This document shows positions 8,311-16,785 of a DNA stretch of 64,000 bases, piece by piece. Origin of the DNA: Acidimicrobiaceae bacterium (GTDB lineage Bacteria; Actinomycetota; Acidimicrobiia; Acidimicrobiales; Ilumatobacteraceae); the NCBI GenBank assembly GCA_020637295.1, contig JACJWF010000001.1:682001-746000 (forward strand), written 5' to 3'. Position numbers and translations under genes: made by a program. The notes under the pieces were generated by a model. That model had not been told where the DNA came from and did no database searches. It worked only from the letters and a program-made list of their open reading frames with translations. The first letter of the stretch is position 1. Each line of letters opens with the position of its first letter.

Positions 8311-10425
8311 TCACCCGGTGGGGGCCAGGCCGCGCACCCGCACGGGGATGCCGGTCATGTGCGCCTGGCTGGACAGCGGCTCGTAGCTGCCCGGCCCCAC
8401 GGGCAGGAGCGCGTTGGGGTTGGCGCCGGGGTCGGCGGCCGCGACACGCAGGCGCGGGCTGGCGGCGTGCCCCCAGCCGTGCACCATGGACACCACGCCG
8501 GGCATCAGGTCGTCCACCACCTCGACGGTGGCGTCGATCTCGCCGTGGTCGCTGGCCACCTGCACGGTGGCCCCGTCGGCCAAGCCGTGGCGAGCCGCAT
8601 CGTCGGGGTGCATCCGCAGCGGGTTGGTGGTGCGCCCGCCCTTCTTCATCCGTGGCAGGTTGGCGAACCAGCTGTTGTGCATCCACGGGTCGCGCTGGTG
8701 GATCAGCAGCAGCTCCCCGGCGGGCCGGGCTGCGGCCTCGGCGAACAGTTCGTGGCAGCGCTCGATGGCCGGGCCGAACACGGGCGGGTAGCAGTCCACC
8801 CGGCCGTCGGCGGTGTGCACCTGGCGGTCGTAGAACGTGCCGGGCTCGGGCTCGGGCAGCACGGCCACCTCGCCCGCCTGCAGCGCGCTGAACTGCACGC
8901 CGCTGCCGCGCTCGAGCATGTGCCGCCACTTGCCCCAGGGGTCCGGCTCCTCGCCCTCGGCCAGCCCGTCGAACAGGGACGGCCGGCCCATCTCCTGCAG
9001 CAGGCGATGGGCGATCCACCACTCCGGCCGGCGCTCGGCCTGTGGGGCCACGACGGCGGGTGTGTACTGGGCGAACGGCCGGGCGCTGGTGCCGATGTTC
9101 ACGATGTTCAGGTCGTCGCGCTCGTACATGTCGGTGGACGGCAGCAGCACGTGGGCGTGCTCGCTGGTGGCGCTGGGGTAGATGTCGATCACCACCAGCA
9201 GTTCGAGCTGCTCGAAGGCCTTGCGCAGCCGGTCCTCCCCGGCGATGGAGAGCAGCGGGTTGCCGGCCACCACGATCAGCGCCCTCAGCGGCTGCTCGCT
9301 GTCCAGGACGGCGTGGGACAGCAGCGTCCCCGGCAGCGAGCCACGGCGCAGGCGCCCGAACTCGGTGTCCACGTAGCCGCGCTCGGGGTCGCCGGCCCCC
9401 GCCTTGGCGTTGGGGTAGAAGCCGTCGCTCTTGAGGTTGCCGCCCTCGGCGTCCAGCCGGCCGGTGACGAACGGCAGCATGTGCACCAGCCAGTAGGCCA
9501 GGGTGCCCTGGCGGCCCATGTTGATGCCGGTGGACGCGTGGACGGACGCCCGCGGCGTGGCCACCCAGGCTGCGGCGAGCTCCTGCACCGTGGCCGCCGG
9601 TACCCCGGTGACGGCCGCCGTCGCGGTGGCCGGGTAGGCGGCGAGGAAGGCCCGCAGCTCGGCCACCCGGGTGCCGTGGTTGCGCAGCACGCCCTCGTCG
9701 AACCCGCCGAGCACGTCGATCTCGTGGAGGAGGGACGCGAGGAACCACACGTCGGTGTCGGGGCGGACCTGCACGGTGTCGCCCACGCCGCGGTCGGGCG
9801 TCTCGATGCGCCGGGGGTTGACGAACACCAGCCGTGCGCCGCGGCCGGCGGCGCGGCGCATCTCGCCGAGCACGTTTGGCACGGAGTAGAAGGACGCCTG
9901 CGACGCCCGCGGGTTCTCGCCGATGATCAGGCACAGGTCCGTGCGGGAGAGGTCGGGGATCGGGTGCACCAGCGAGGACCCGAACACGGCCTCGCTGGCC
10001 ACGAACTTGTTGGCGCAGTCCTGCGTGCCGGAGGAGAAGCTGCGCTGCACGCCGAGCGTGCGCAGCAGGGTGGTGGTGTGCAACTGGCCGAGCGCGTTGA
10101 AGGCGGTGGGGTTGCCGACGTAGGCGCCGACGGCGCCGGGGCCGTGCGTGTCGATGACGGCCTGCAGGCGGCGGGCGGTGGTGGCCAGCGCGTCGTCCCA
10201 CGTCGTCGCGGTCCACGTGCCGTCGGCGGCGCGCAGCATCGGGTGGTCCAGCCGGTCAGGGTCGTGGTGCAGGTCCACTGCCGCCAGGCCCTTGTGGCAG
10301 GCGAAGCCCTGGGTGACGGGGTGGTCGCGATCCGGCGTCAGCTTCTCCAGCCGGCCGCCCTCCACATGGGCGACCAGGCCGCAGCTCGGCTCGCAGATCC
10401 GGCAGAACGTCCTCACCGTGTCCAT
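8311..10425 (-). CDS. Molybdopterin-dependent oxidoreductase with N-terminal 4Fe-4S site
   Basis: Large-subunit-type molybdopterin oxidoreductase of 704 residues, related to formate dehydrogenase/BisC-type enzymes. The N-terminal CRICEPSCG with a later CHKG gives the C-x2-C-x3-C...C 4Fe-4S motif. The molybdopterin-binding body follows, with GTQDCANK and GENPRASQA, and a C-terminal dinucleotide-binding domain (NSWFANLP...HPDDAARHGLADG). No Tat signal, so cytoplasmic. The start taken is the Met just before the cluster domain; a GTG six codons earlier is possible. No partner subunit is adjacent. The substrate is not deducible. It converges with the acyl-CoA dehydrogenase gene one base away. Confidence 0.88.
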   Translation of the reverse strand: MDTVRTFCRICEPSCGLVAHVEGGRLEKLTPDRDHPVTQGFACHKGLAAVDLHHDPDRLDHPMLRAADGTWTATTWDDALATTARRLQAVIDTHGPGAVGAYVGNPTAFNALGQLHTTTLLRTLGVQRSFSSGTQDCANKFVASEAVFGSSLVHPIPDLSRTDLCLIIGENPRASQASFYSVPNVLGEMRRAAGRGARLVFVNPRRIETPDRGVGDTVQVRPDTDVWFLASLLHEIDVLGGFDEGVLRNHGTRVAELRAFLAAYPATATAAVTGVPAATVQELAAAWVATPRASVHASTGINMGRQGTLAYWLVHMLPFVTGRLDAEGGNLKSDGFYPNAKAGAGDPERGYVDTEFGRLRRGSLPGTLLSHAVLDSEQPLRALIVVAGNPLLSIAGEDRLRKAFEQLELLVVIDIYPSATSEHAHVLLPSTDMYERDDLNIVNIGTSARPFAQYTPAVVAPQAERRPEWWIAHRLLQEMGRPSLFDGLAEGEEPDPWGKWRHMLERGSGVQFSALQAGEVAVLPEPEPGTFYDRQVHTADGRVDCYPPVFGPAIERCHELFAEAAARPAGELLLIHQRDPWMHNSWFANLPRMKKGGRTTNPLRMHPDDAARHGLADGATVQVASDHGEIDATVEVVDDLMPGVVSMVHGWGHAASPRLRVAAADPGANPNALLPVGPGSYEPLSSQAHMTGIPVRVRGLAPTG

Positions 10426-10502
10426 CCGCGGAGTGTGGCACACCGGCGAGCGCCCGAAATGGCCGAGCGCGGGCGGCGTGCCGGCCCGTAGCGTGGAGCC
10501 TC

Positions 10503-11735
10503 GTGTCCGGCCAAGGGTTCAGCATGTTCAACCCTGCCTTGCAGCGGTTCCTCGGCGCCACGGTGATCAACATGATCGGCTCGGCCGCGCTGTTCGGGTT
10601 CGTGCTGATCTACTTCCACGAGATCCGTGGCATTCCCACCGCGCAAGCCGGCCTGGCCGTGGGCGCGATGAGCTTCACGATGGTGGTGCTCACGCCCTAC
10701 GCCGGCTCGCTGAGCGACCGGTTCGGCGCCCGCCGGATGCTGACGGCCGGCTGCCTCGTCTCCATCGTCGCCGGCGTGTCCTATGTGTGGGTGCACTCCT
10801 TCGTCTCCGCCGTCGCCGTCTCCGTGCTGCTCGGCCTGGGCAATGCACTGTGGTTCCCCGCGCAGTCAGCGCTGATGTCGCTGATCGTCTCGCCGCAGGA
10901 ACGCCCGACGCTGATGGCCTGGCAGCGGGCCTCGATGAACCTCGGGGCGGCGCTCGGTGGCGTGGTCGGAGGGTTCCTCGTCCGCACTGGTTCGGTGACG
11001 TCGTACTACTGGCTCTTCGGCCTGAACGTGGCGACCTACCTCGTGTTCCTGGTCATCCTGCCCGGCATGCCGTCGGGCCGGGTGGAACGGCCGGAGCACG
11101 CCGAGCGGCACGGCTTCCGCGAGGTGTTCGCCGACCGCTTCTACGTGCGCCTGCTGGTCACCGACCTGTCGATCGCGCTGGGGTTCGGGTTCCTCTGGTC
11201 GTTCATGCCGGCGTACGCGTCGGCGCTGGGCATCGGCAAGCGGACGATCGGCCTGCTCTTCATGTTCGGTGCCGCCACGGTGGTGCTGACCCAGATCGCC
11301 ACACTCGGCTGGGTGCGGGGCGGGGAGCGGATGCGCTGGCTGGCGATCATGAACCTGTGGTTCGTCGGGGCGTTCATCCTGATGAACGTCACGCCCCACG
11401 TCGGCATCTGGGTGGCCGTCGGCCTGATCGCGGTCGGCCAGGTGATGGGTGGGTTCGGGGAGGCCATCCTCGGTGCGGTCCGCATGCCGCTGACGGCCGA
11501 CCTGGCCCCGCCGACCCTGATCGGGCGCTACTACGGCCTGTCCACGATGGTCTTCCAGGCGTGTATGGGGCTGGCCAACACCATCGGTGGCGCCACCATG
11601 GGCGTCTCGCTGTCGCTGGTCTGGGTGATCCCGCTCGTCGCCTCGGTCCTGGGGGTGCTCGGCTCGCTGGCACTGCGCCGGCAGATCCCCGCGCATGCGG
11701 CCGTCACCGCCCCGCTCGGGGTGCCCGTCGGCTGA
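10503..11735 (+). CDS. MFS transporter
   Basis: Major facilitator superfamily protein of 410 residues with 12 predicted membrane segments. The loop between helices 2 and 3 carries the MFS signature-like LSDRFGARRML, and LIGRYYG is the second-half counterpart. Starts with GTG. Divergent from the molybdopterin oxidoreductase gene with about 77 bases between. Drug- or metabolite-efflux type is likely from the general sequence; no substrate assigned. Confidence 0.88.
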   Translation: MSGQGFSMFNPALQRFLGATVINMIGSAALFGFVLIYFHEIRGIPTAQAGLAVGAMSFTMVVLTPYAGSLSDRFGARRMLTAGCLVSIVAGVSYVWVHSFVSAVAVSVLLGLGNALWFPAQSALMSLIVSPQERPTLMAWQRASMNLGAALGGVVGGFLVRTGSVTSYYWLFGLNVATYLVFLVILPGMPSGRVERPEHAERHGFREVFADRFYVRLLVTDLSIALGFGFLWSFMPAYASALGIGKRTIGLLFMFGAATVVLTQIATLGWVRGGERMRWLAIMNLWFVGAFILMNVTPHVGIWVAVGLIAVGQVMGGFGEAILGAVRMPLTADLAPPTLIGRYYGLSTMVFQACMGLANTIGGATMGVSLSLVWVIPLVASVLGVLGSLALRRQIPAHAAVTAPLGVPVG

Positions 11736-11739
11736 CCCC

Positions 11740-11768
11740 TTGCGGCCTTGTCGGTCCGCTGCTAACTT
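11740..11768 (+). promoter_or_regulatory. Predicted promoter of the ArsR-SRPBCC pair
   Basis: TTGCGG (-35) and TAACTT (-10) are spaced by 17 bases. The -10 ends eight bases before the ATG of the ArsR gene, which would give a leaderless transcript. Inferred by eye. Confidence 0.4.
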
Positions 11769-11769
11769 G

Positions 11770-11783
11770 CAACCATATGGTTG
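11770..11783. promoter_or_regulatory. 14-bp perfect palindrome over the ArsR start codon (candidate operator)
   Basis: CAACCATATGGTTG is its own reverse complement and includes the ATG of the ArsR gene. A symmetric site covering the predicted transcription start directly after the -10 box suits autorepression by an ArsR-type dimer. Confidence 0.5.
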
Positions 11784-12121
11784 TAGATGAGGCTCCGAAC
11801 GCCGACCTCGTGTTCCACGCCCTAGCCGACGCCACCCGGCGGGACATCCTCGCCGTGGCCACCCAGGAGGAGCTCTCGGTGTCCGGCCTCGCCCGTCGCT
11901 ACCCGATGAGCGTCACCGCCGTGCAGAAGCATGTCGCCGTGCTGGAGAAGGCCCATCTCGTCACCCGCCGCCGCCACGGGCGGGAGCAACTGGTCCGTGC
12001 CGTGCCGGACGGCCTGGCCGCCGCACGCAACGCGCTCGACCAACTCACTTCGCTGTGGCGCGGCCGTCTGGACCGGATGGCCGCGCTGCTCGACAACCCC
12101 GACACAGGAGGAACCCGATGA
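11777..12121 (+). CDS. ArsR-family transcriptional regulator
   Basis: Winged-helix ArsR-type regulator of 114 residues. DATRRDILAVATQEELSVS (start of the fold) and the recognition region YPMSVTAVQKHVAVLEKAHLVTRR are typical of the subgroup encoded next to SRPBCC/AHSA1 proteins. No metal-binding cysteines are seen, so it is probably not a metal sensor. The start codon lies inside a 14-bp palindrome. Its stop overlaps the start of the SRPBCC gene (ATGA), the usual arrangement of this pair. Confidence 0.92.
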   Translation: MVVDEAPNADLVFHALADATRRDILAVATQEELSVSGLARRYPMSVTAVQKHVAVLEKAHLVTRRRHGREQLVRAVPDGLAAARNALDQLTSLWRGRLDRMAALLDNPDTGGTR

Positions 12122-12606
12122 CCGTCACCGCCGTGCACAAGGACCTGGATGCCTGCACGCTCACCGTCAGCGCCGAGTTCGACCACCCGGTCGAGCGGGT
12201 GTGGCAGCTGTGGGCCGACCCCCGGCAGCTGGAGCGCTGGTGGGGGCCGCCGATGTGGCCGGCCACCTTCACGGCCCACTCGCTGGCCGTCGGCGAGATG
12301 TGCCGCTACCACATGACCGGCCCGGACGGCGAGCAGTCCCACGGCTGGTGGCGGGTGCGCACCGTCGATGCGCCCGTGCTGCTGGAGGTGGAGGACGGCT
12401 TCGCCGGGCCCGATGGCGAGCCCAACCCGGCGATGCCCACCACCGGCATGCAGGTGACCCTGGCGCCACGGGCAGGTGGCGGCACCTCGGTCGCCATCGT
12501 CAGCACGCTCGCGTCGGCGGACGACCTCGTGCGCATGGCCGAGATGGGCATGGAGGAAGGCTTGAAGCTGGCCATGGGCCAGATGGACGCCATCCTGGCC
12601 GAGTAG
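12118..12606 (+). CDS. SRPBCC/AHSA1-type START-fold protein
   Basis: Protein of 162 residues with the AHSA1/CalC-like pattern: FDHPVERVWQLWADPRQLERWWGP at residues ~20-45, then an antiparallel sheet and a long C-terminal helix (EEGLKLAMGQMDAIL). This fold forms a hydrophobic ligand cavity. Such proteins next to ArsR regulators are often linked to detoxification or membrane stress, but the ligand is unknown. Coupled to the regulator gene. Confidence 0.88.
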   Translation: MTVTAVHKDLDACTLTVSAEFDHPVERVWQLWADPRQLERWWGPPMWPATFTAHSLAVGEMCRYHMTGPDGEQSHGWWRVRTVDAPVLLEVEDGFAGPDGEPNPAMPTTGMQVTLAPRAGGGTSVAIVSTLASADDLVRMAEMGMEEGLKLAMGQMDAILAE

Positions 12607-12664
12607 GCCGCCCGCCGGTACGGCGGGTTCGCCGCGCCGGTGCCCAGCCGGGCAGGCTCGCGGC

Positions 12665-13831
12665 GTGACAGCGCCCATGGATGCCGACGACGTGCTGGTG
12701 GCGTGCGAGGGGCTGGTGCCCCTCCTCGCCGCCGAAGCCCCTGCCGCGGAGGTCGCCCGCCAACTGACCCCGGCCGTCGTCGAGGCCGTGGGCCGGGCGG
12801 ACCTGTGGCGGATGGTGGTGCCCACGTCGCTCGCCGGGCACGGGCTGGGCATCGAGCCGCTGGCGAACGGCACGCGGGTGTTGGCCCACGGCTGCCCGGC
12901 CTCGGCGTGGACGATCTCCTTTCTGGTGATGCACAGCTGGCTGCTCACCAAGTACCCCGCCGAGGCACGGGCGGAGTTCTTCCCGGCGGACCGGCCGTGG
13001 GCGTTGGCCCCGGCGCCGCTGGCCCCGACGGGCACGGCCACGGCGGTGGATGGCGGGTTCCGGGTCACCGGCCGGTGGGAGTGGGCCACCGGGGTCCGCC
13101 ACGCCGACTGGGTGATGGTCCACGCCGTGCAGGCCGAGCCCGAATTCGCCACCTGGTTCGCCGTCGTGCCGGCCGGGGAGGCCGAGGTGGAGGACGTGTG
13201 GCACACCTCGGGGATGCGGGCCACCGGTTCGGAGGCCGTCCGGCTGGACGATGTGTTCGTGCCGGCGCACCGGGCCATCCGCTCCCAGGCGCTGCTGTTC
13301 GGCAGCGGGCCGGTGGCCGGTGACGGGATGGCCGGGATGCCCGTGCCCCAGGTGCTGGCGCTGATGGCGGCGGCCCCGGCCGTGGGTGCCGCGGAGGCGG
13401 CCGTCGACCTGTACCGGGAGCGCGTGGCCAGCCGGGTGCTGGCCTACTCGCTGGGTGACCGGGCGAAGGACCAGCCGGTGATGCAGGCCCGCCTCGGCGC
13501 AGTGGTCGGCGACCTGGCGGCCATGCGGGCCAACTGGGACCGGGCCATCGCCCGGCTGGAGCGCGTCGGGGCGGGGGAGGAGCTCACCGTCGAGGAGCGG
13601 GTCGGCCTGCGCCTGGCCGCGGCCCACACGGTGCGCGCTGCTCGGCGGATCCTCGGCGACATCGCCGAAGGGGCCGGTGCGTCCGTCTACTTCGAGCAGT
13701 CGCCGTTCCAGCGGATCCAGCGCGACCTCGAGGTGCTCAAGGGTCACGTGATCTTCGACTGGGACCGCACTGCGGAGATCGCCGGCCGCATGGCGCTGGG
13801 CATCGAGCCCCGCCCGACCGACATGGTGTGA
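12665..13831 (+). CDS. Acyl-CoA-dehydrogenase-fold flavoprotein (HsaA/group D monooxygenase-like)
   Basis: Protein of 388 residues with the acyl-CoA dehydrogenase fold but without the C-terminal EIQRN-type signature of true dehydrogenases. GRWEWATGVRHADW and DVWHTSGMRATGSEAV, and the C-terminal GASVYFEQSPFQRIQRDLEVL with a His in LKGHV, match flavin-dependent hydroxylases of the HsaA/HpaB-related group D. These use FMNH2 or FADH2 from a separate reductase to hydroxylate a substrate. A small flavin-type PPOX gene follows convergently. Starts with GTG; ribosome-binding site weak. Dehydrogenase activity cannot be excluded. Confidence 0.75.
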   Translation: MTAPMDADDVLVACEGLVPLLAAEAPAAEVARQLTPAVVEAVGRADLWRMVVPTSLAGHGLGIEPLANGTRVLAHGCPASAWTISFLVMHSWLLTKYPAEARAEFFPADRPWALAPAPLAPTGTATAVDGGFRVTGRWEWATGVRHADWVMVHAVQAEPEFATWFAVVPAGEAEVEDVWHTSGMRATGSEAVRLDDVFVPAHRAIRSQALLFGSGPVAGDGMAGMPVPQVLALMAAAPAVGAAEAAVDLYRERVASRVLAYSLGDRAKDQPVMQARLGAVVGDLAAMRANWDRAIARLERVGAGEELTVEERVGLRLAAAHTVRAARRILGDIAEGAGASVYFEQSPFQRIQRDLEVLKGHVIFDWDRTAEIAGRMALGIEPRPTDMV

Positions 13832-13844
13832 CGGCGCCGGGTGG

Positions 13845-14261
13845 TCAGCCCACCCAGGGCCCGTTGCCGGTGACCCGCTGCACGGTGAGGTGGGCGATGC
13901 GGCCGGCCGGCGGGTTGTCCATCGGCGGGAACTTCACCCCCGGCCCCAAGAACCGCGGCGCCAGTTCCTGGAGCAGTTCCGGCGCGCCGCCCTCGGTGAT
14001 CGCCGCAGTGCAGTGGAGCACGGCGTAGTTGGCCAGGCCGGGGCCGCTGGTACCGGGGAGCTCGAAGCTGACGGTGCAGCGTGGGTCGCGCCCGAGGTTG
14101 CGCATCTTCTGCCCGGCGCCCATGTGCGCCACCTGTACCTCGTCGCCGTCCCGCCCCAGCCACACCACGGTGACCTGAGGCGAGCCGTCGGGGTTGACGG
14201 TGGCGAGGTGGCCGTGCACGCCACCGTCGATGGCAGCCTTCAGATCCGGGTGCAGTTCCAT
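13845..14261 (-). CDS. PPOX-class (FMN/F420-binding split-barrel) protein
   Basis: Small split-barrel protein of 138 residues. GHLATVNPDGSPQVTVVWLGRDGDEVQVAH is the typical flavin/F420-binding start of the pyridoxamine-phosphate-oxidase-like fold, followed by QKMRNLGRDPRCTVSFE. Such actinobacterial proteins often use F420 for reductions; the cofactor cannot be fixed from sequence alone. It is the last chromosomal gene before the integrated element. Confidence 0.85.
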   Translation of the reverse strand: MELHPDLKAAIDGGVHGHLATVNPDGSPQVTVVWLGRDGDEVQVAHMGAGQKMRNLGRDPRCTVSFELPGTSGPGLANYAVLHCTAAITEGGAPELLQELAPRFLGPGVKFPPMDNPPAGRIAHLTVQRVTGNGPWVG

Positions 14262-14607
14262 GCCCGCACCGTAGACCTCGCCGCCGGGCGGCGAGCGCAG
14301 GTGAGATCGGCCGCCCGGCCCCCCGGTTTCTGGGGCTGAATCGTGCCATTTCGGGATCTGGGGCTGGATAGTTGCGGCTTCCGCATGAAACCGGACCCCA
14401 GAACGAGCGGGCGGGGGTGCTGATGGTGGGGCTGGAGTGGGCGCCTGACCGACGCAGTCACCGGTCCCCTCCAGCGATGGGGCGGAAGCGTCATCCCACG
14501 AGCGAGTGGAGGTTCGGCGTTTCGCTCGCTACGCCGACGCAACGCACTTCCTCCAGACCGCGAGGCACGGCCTGGAGCGCGCTGCCGGCGAGCCGGGATG
14601 ACACAGA
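14262..14607. other. Intergenic chromosome up to the element boundary
   Basis: No convincing gene in 346 bases. Two similar phrases containing TCTGGGGCTG(A/G)AT lie near 14332 and 14356, a short local duplication. The base composition is still chromosome-like up to the att repeat. Confidence 0.5.
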
Positions 14608-14650
<43 letters not shown>

Positions 14651-15334
14651 GTACCCATCGGTCGTTAGCAAGACCTCTTGATAGGAAATCCCTGGCCAGC
14701 GGCGATGCCGTCAGGCATCAGTCCAGGTAGACGGTTTGAGGGCGAAGGCTTGCTATGTCTTTGAATCGTCGCGCCGTGGAGCGGACGCTCCTCGAAGGCT
14801 GCGAGGCACCCCCGGGTCATCCGCCGCGGCCTCGTCTCTCGTTCAGCGATGATGTTGGTCTCGCCCTGATAGTGAGATGACGACCATGCGGCTGGACTCG
14901 TCAGCGATCCGCATCCTTTCCCCACGGCCGCTCCACGCTGCCCTAGCTAGCCATGGCACTCGTTAGCCCGTGGTGCGCGGCTCGCCGCTCCAGCGTCGTC
15001 TCAGAGGCTGGAGCGCAGTACCTGGAAGGGTGTTCCGGCTCAAACCGTGCTCCGAGCCATCTTTGCCTAGGCCTAGGCACCGCGACTAGGAGCCTTCGGC
15101 TGGGGCAGTGTCGCCGGTGAGCCTGGCTTTCGAGCAACGGCGCGCTGTCGTCGGGCTGTTCATCGAGCGTGTCTACGTCGATCGCGCCGGTCACCATGGA
15201 GGACGGTTCCAGCCATCGAGGGTGCGTGCGGAGTGAAAGGCGTATCCGTGGTGACGCCGAAGAGCACTTCCAAGTGAAGGTCGGTCGTACATAGGCCTCC
15301 GCTGCAGTGTTGGCCTCGGCTCTACAGTTGGATC
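14651..15334. other. Left end of the element, no supported gene
   Basis: 684 bases with only poor open frames. It holds a 14-bp palindrome, GCCTAGGCCTAGGC, at 15065-15078. Integrase arm-binding or recombination-directionality sites could lie here, but no repeated motif is clear by eye. Confidence 0.4.
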
Positions 15335-16429
15335 GTGATCCTCTTCTGGCAACTGCTAGTCATTGGCAGTACTGCCTGTAGCGGTAGGTGGCGCAATCGG
15401 GTTGCGTTGTTCTGGTGCGCTTGGACCGTGGTGATTCTGTTCAGTCCGCTGCTAGTCGTGCTTCAGCTTTTCTCGGTGCTGGTCGGCTGGACGTTGTCGT
15501 GGTTCGTTTCGGCTGTCGTTGCTGTTCTATTGGAAGTCATTCCTGCCATAGTCAGGGGCTGGCAGGAACATCGGGCCGCCTTCGTTGCTGTCGGGTGTTG
15601 CATCCTGGCATTCGCTCTTGTCGGCAACCTCGACCTCGACTTGATGAGTGGTCGTGGTGGTTACGACCCGCTGAGCGCGGATGCACCGACGCCGCAGTCC
15701 CAGTTTTCCTGCGACGACGGCGTTTTCCTGGAGGGTTCTGGGTGTGCCGCTTCGCCAACGGCCGTCCAAACCGCTGTGGGAACCACGACCGGAGCCGTGA
15801 CCACGGTGGCGGTATCAGATCCCGCTCCGGCGACCAGTGCGCGGGTGACTGCGACGACCGAGATACGACAGACGGTTCCTCCCCCCTCGACCACGTTGCC
15901 CCCCACCACAACGACCCGTCCGACTACGACGCCCGTTCCCACCACGTCGTCGCCGGGACCCCAGCAGGTCCGACTTGGGGACCTGTGCGACGAAGCGCTA
16001 CCGGCTGGGTTCGCAGACCTGGTGGTTGAGGTGGACTCGCCCAGTGACCTGCGGCGCCTCGCAGACAGAGCCACGGGTTTCGGGATTGTGTACTCCCAGT
16101 GGACCAGCGACGACTTCTCGCCGATCTACAACCCGTACGGAGGGCCAATTGGAATCATCCGAGTTCGGGTCTTTGTCCTGTGTGGGATGGCAGGGACAGA
16201 GTTCAGCTTCAACCCGCCGAAGCTCTCCCCGCCAAACACGTCGGACATCACAACGCTGGGCGCTGGCGGATTGGTCCTTGGTGCCCCTGCAGAACTTGAC
16301 CTCGTCTTGTATATCACCAAGGACTCCGGCGGCGGTTGGGTCGAGTTCGCAAGTCCGGTCGATCCGGCCGCGATGAGGCAGGCGCTTCTCGACGACCCGA
16401 CTCCGAAGGACCCGTTGACAATTCCCTAG
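15335..16429 (+). CDS. Membrane-anchored protein with Thr/Pro-rich linker and extracellular domain
   Basis: 364 residues. Residues 1-100 hold three or four hydrophobic segments (ALFWCAWTVVILFSPLLVVL, a second near 50-70, and FVAVGCCILAFALVG). A long Thr/Pro/Ser linker (PPPSTTLPPTTTTRPTTTP) leads to a C-terminal domain of ~150 residues with CDEALPAGF, GIVYSQW and paired cysteines. Starts with GTG. First gene of a three-gene run ending at a terminator. No known domain recognised; probably displayed outside the cell. Confidence 0.7.
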   Translation: MILFWQLLVIGSTACSGRWRNRVALFWCAWTVVILFSPLLVVLQLFSVLVGWTLSWFVSAVVAVLLEVIPAIVRGWQEHRAAFVAVGCCILAFALVGNLDLDLMSGRGGYDPLSADAPTPQSQFSCDDGVFLEGSGCAASPTAVQTAVGTTTGAVTTVAVSDPAPATSARVTATTEIRQTVPPPSTTLPPTTTTRPTTTPVPTTSSPGPQQVRLGDLCDEALPAGFADLVVEVDSPSDLRRLADRATGFGIVYSQWTSDDFSPIYNPYGGPIGIIRVRVFVLCGMAGTEFSFNPPKLSPPNTSDITTLGAGGLVLGAPAELDLVLYITKDSGGGWVEFASPVDPAAMRQALLDDPTPKDPLTIP

Positions 16430-16449
16430 CGACCACCCAGAGGTGTCAG

Positions 16450-16785
16450 ATGGATGACAATCCAGGCGGAGAACCCGGCCGGAAGGCATCAGCAGCCAAG
16501 AGGGCGGCCCGTCTTACTTGGAGGGCGACCAGGAAGACCGGGAAGGTCGTTCGCGGTGGTGCCAAGGTCACGCGGAAGGGGATGAGCGGCGTCAAGACCA
16601 GCACCGCTTGGCTAGGGACCCGGGTGCTGGGGACGAACAGGTACAGACGCGATGTGGACGACGTGGTTGGACGGCTGTCTGATGCGCTTCGGCGGGTCGA
16701 GGCTGCTTTGACGGTCAGGGACGAGGAGATTCGTCGTTTGCGCGAGGAACTGGAACATCGCCCGCCGCTGGAGGAGGGCCTGTGA
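16450..16785 (+). CDS. Small basic protein with C-terminal coiled coil
   Basis: 111 residues. The first half is strongly basic (GRKASAAKRAARLTWRATRK), the second forms a heptad-like helix (VGRLSDALRRVEAALTVRDEEIRRLREELEH). A nucleic-acid-binding or scaffold role is possible but not shown. Its stop overlaps the GTG of the next gene, so the two are coupled. Confidence 0.6.
   Translation: MDDNPGGEPGRKASAAKRAARLTWRATRKTGKVVRGGAKVTRKGMSGVKTSTAWLGTRVLGTNRYRRDVDDVVGRLSDALRRVEAALTVRDEEIRRLREELEHRPPLEEGL

Noticed and set aside
8197..10491. 764-residue plus-strand open frame over the molybdopterin oxidoreductase
   Set aside because: Composition is that of a reverse-complement shadow; the minus strand has the cluster and cofactor motifs.
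14665..15197. Two short minus-strand open frames at the left end of the element
   Set aside because: No ribosome site, no domain, odd composition; could not be told from chance.
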